From an uncultured bacterium (GTDB taxonomy: Bacteria; Armatimonadota; UBA5829; DSUL01), in NCBI GenBank assembly GCA_937967775.1, contig CALCJH010000336.1:1-7027 (forward strand): 7,027 bases of DNA, in the 5' to 3' direction. The notes below the pieces were generated by a model. The model was not told the origin of the DNA. It saw only the letters and a list, made by a program, of their open reading frames with translations, and did no database searches. Numbering within the stretch: the first letter of the stretch is position 1; each line of letters opens with the position of its first letter. Below are positions 6,323 through 7,027 of the stretch, piece after piece. The translations under genes and the position numbers were made by a program.

Positions 6323-7027
6323 ATGCAGGAGCGGCTTCAGAAGCTGCTGGCCGCCTGCGGTTGCGGTAGCCGGCGGGAGTGTGAGCGGTTCATTACAGAG
6401 GGTCGGGTTGCCGTGAACGGCGTGGTGGTCACGGAGCTCGGAACGCGCGCCGACCCGGAACGTGACCGCATCACGCTGGACGGAAGGCCCGTTCAGCCTC
6501 CGCCGCTACGCTACATTGCGCTTTACAAGCCCCGCGGAGTGGCCAGCACAAGGCGCGACCCTCACGCGAAGCGGACCGTGATGGACCTCCTGCCGCCGGA
6601 TTTGCAGAGTCTGTATCCCGTAGGGCGGCTGGACGTCCCGAGCGAAGGACTGGTGTTGATGACGAACGACGGCGACCTCGCAAATCGTCTGACGCACCCC
6701 CGCTACGGAGTTCCGAAGGTATACCGGGTTACGGTTTCAGGCATCGTGACGAATGCCGAACTCGAGCAGATGCGGCGAGGGATGAACCTGGAGGATGGCC
6801 GTACCTTGCCGGCGGGCGTGGTGGTGGATGCCCGAGATCTGAAGGAGGACCGTACCCGTTTGGAGGTCGTGCTGACGGAGGGACGGAAGCGAATCATCCG
6901 TCGGATGTTCGAGGCTCTGGGACACGAGACGCTGAGGCTGAAGAGAATGGCCATCGGGCCGGTGGCCCTGCGAGGTCTGAGGCCCGGGGAGTGGCGCGAA
7001 TTGACTCCTGAGGAGCTGGCTATGCTG
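6323..7027 (+). CDS. rluB: RsuA/RluB/RluE-family rRNA pseudouridine synthase (3' end cut by window edge)
   Basis: 235 residues are visible from ATG 6323 to the window end; the family usually runs about 230-260, so little is missing. It converts uridine to pseudouridine in rRNA, most likely 23S helix 89 if it is a true RluB; the symbol is tentative because RsuA-like members act on 16S. An S4 RNA-binding domain spans about 2-60 (RLQKLLAACGCGSRRECE, VAVNG). The catalytic core has GRLDVPSEGLVLMTNDG with the catalytic Asp104, preceded by YKPRG (68-72), then NRLTHPRYG and TEGRKRIIRRMFEALGH. The usual Thr in GRLDxxTxGL is Ser here, a known variation. It starts 3 bases after the carboxypeptidase stop, with GGGGGAT as the ribosome site, so translation is probably coupled. 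Whether the operon continues beyond 7027 cannot be seen. Confidence 0.93.
   Translation, partial: MQERLQKLLAACGCGSRRECERFITEGRVAVNGVVVTELGTRADPERDRITLDGRPVQPPPLRYIALYKPRGVASTRRDPHAKRTVMDLLPPDLQSLYPVGRLDVPSEGLVLMTNDGDLANRLTHPRYGVPKVYRVTVSGIVTNAELEQMRRGMNLEDGRTLPAGVVVDARDLKEDRTRLEVVLTEGRKRIIRRMFEALGHETLRLKRMAIGPVALRGLRPGEWRELTPEELAML

Overview
The window is GC-rich, AT-poor bacterial chromosomal DNA with five protein genes in two divergent groups. The left half is on the minus strand: a secreted glycoside-hydrolase-like protein that runs off the left edge, then a secreted PEP-CTERM beta-propeller-like protein. The right half is on the plus strand and holds a compact housekeeping cluster: scpA, scpB, a D-alanyl-D-alanine carboxypeptidase, and an RsuA/RluB-type pseudouridine synthase that runs off the right edge. 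No rRNA, tRNA, CRISPR array, insertion sequence or phage gene was seen.

Organism: the exosortase-type C-terminal signal implies a diderm-type envelope. Together with a GH71/GH99-like protein carrying a CBM9-like tail and an scpAB-dac-rluB cluster, this would fit Armatimonadota or a similar environmental phylum. That placement is inference and is weakly held; no marker gene in the window settles it.

Layout: 1-1608 (minus) is the N-terminal 536 residues of the hydrolase-like protein. 1609-1856 is a spacer containing a strong GC hairpin (1799-1822) that probably terminates the next gene. 1857-2753 (minus) is the PEP-CTERM protein. 2754-3030 looks like its long leader, read from a near-consensus minus-strand promoter at 3037-3064 that has an A/T-tract dyad directly upstream. 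3082-3500 has no gene I can support. A plus-strand extended -10 promoter (3522-3530) and a short hairpin-containing leader then precede scpA (3608-4387). scpB overlaps scpA by four bases, the carboxypeptidase follows after 28 bp, and the pseudouridine synthase after 3 bp, so the four are probably one transcript.

How the genes fit together: ScpA and ScpB are the kleisin and winged-helix subunits that act with SMC in chromosome segregation. The carboxypeptidase trims peptidoglycan stem peptides, and the pseudouridine synthase modifies 23S or 16S rRNA. The cluster therefore links chromosome segregation, wall maturation and ribosome maturation, a grouping also known in Firmicutes. The two minus-strand genes are exported accessory proteins with their own regulation. 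I found no clear new biological system. The points most worth a second look are the structured leaders on both sides of the divergent intergenic region and the poorly characterised hydrolase family.
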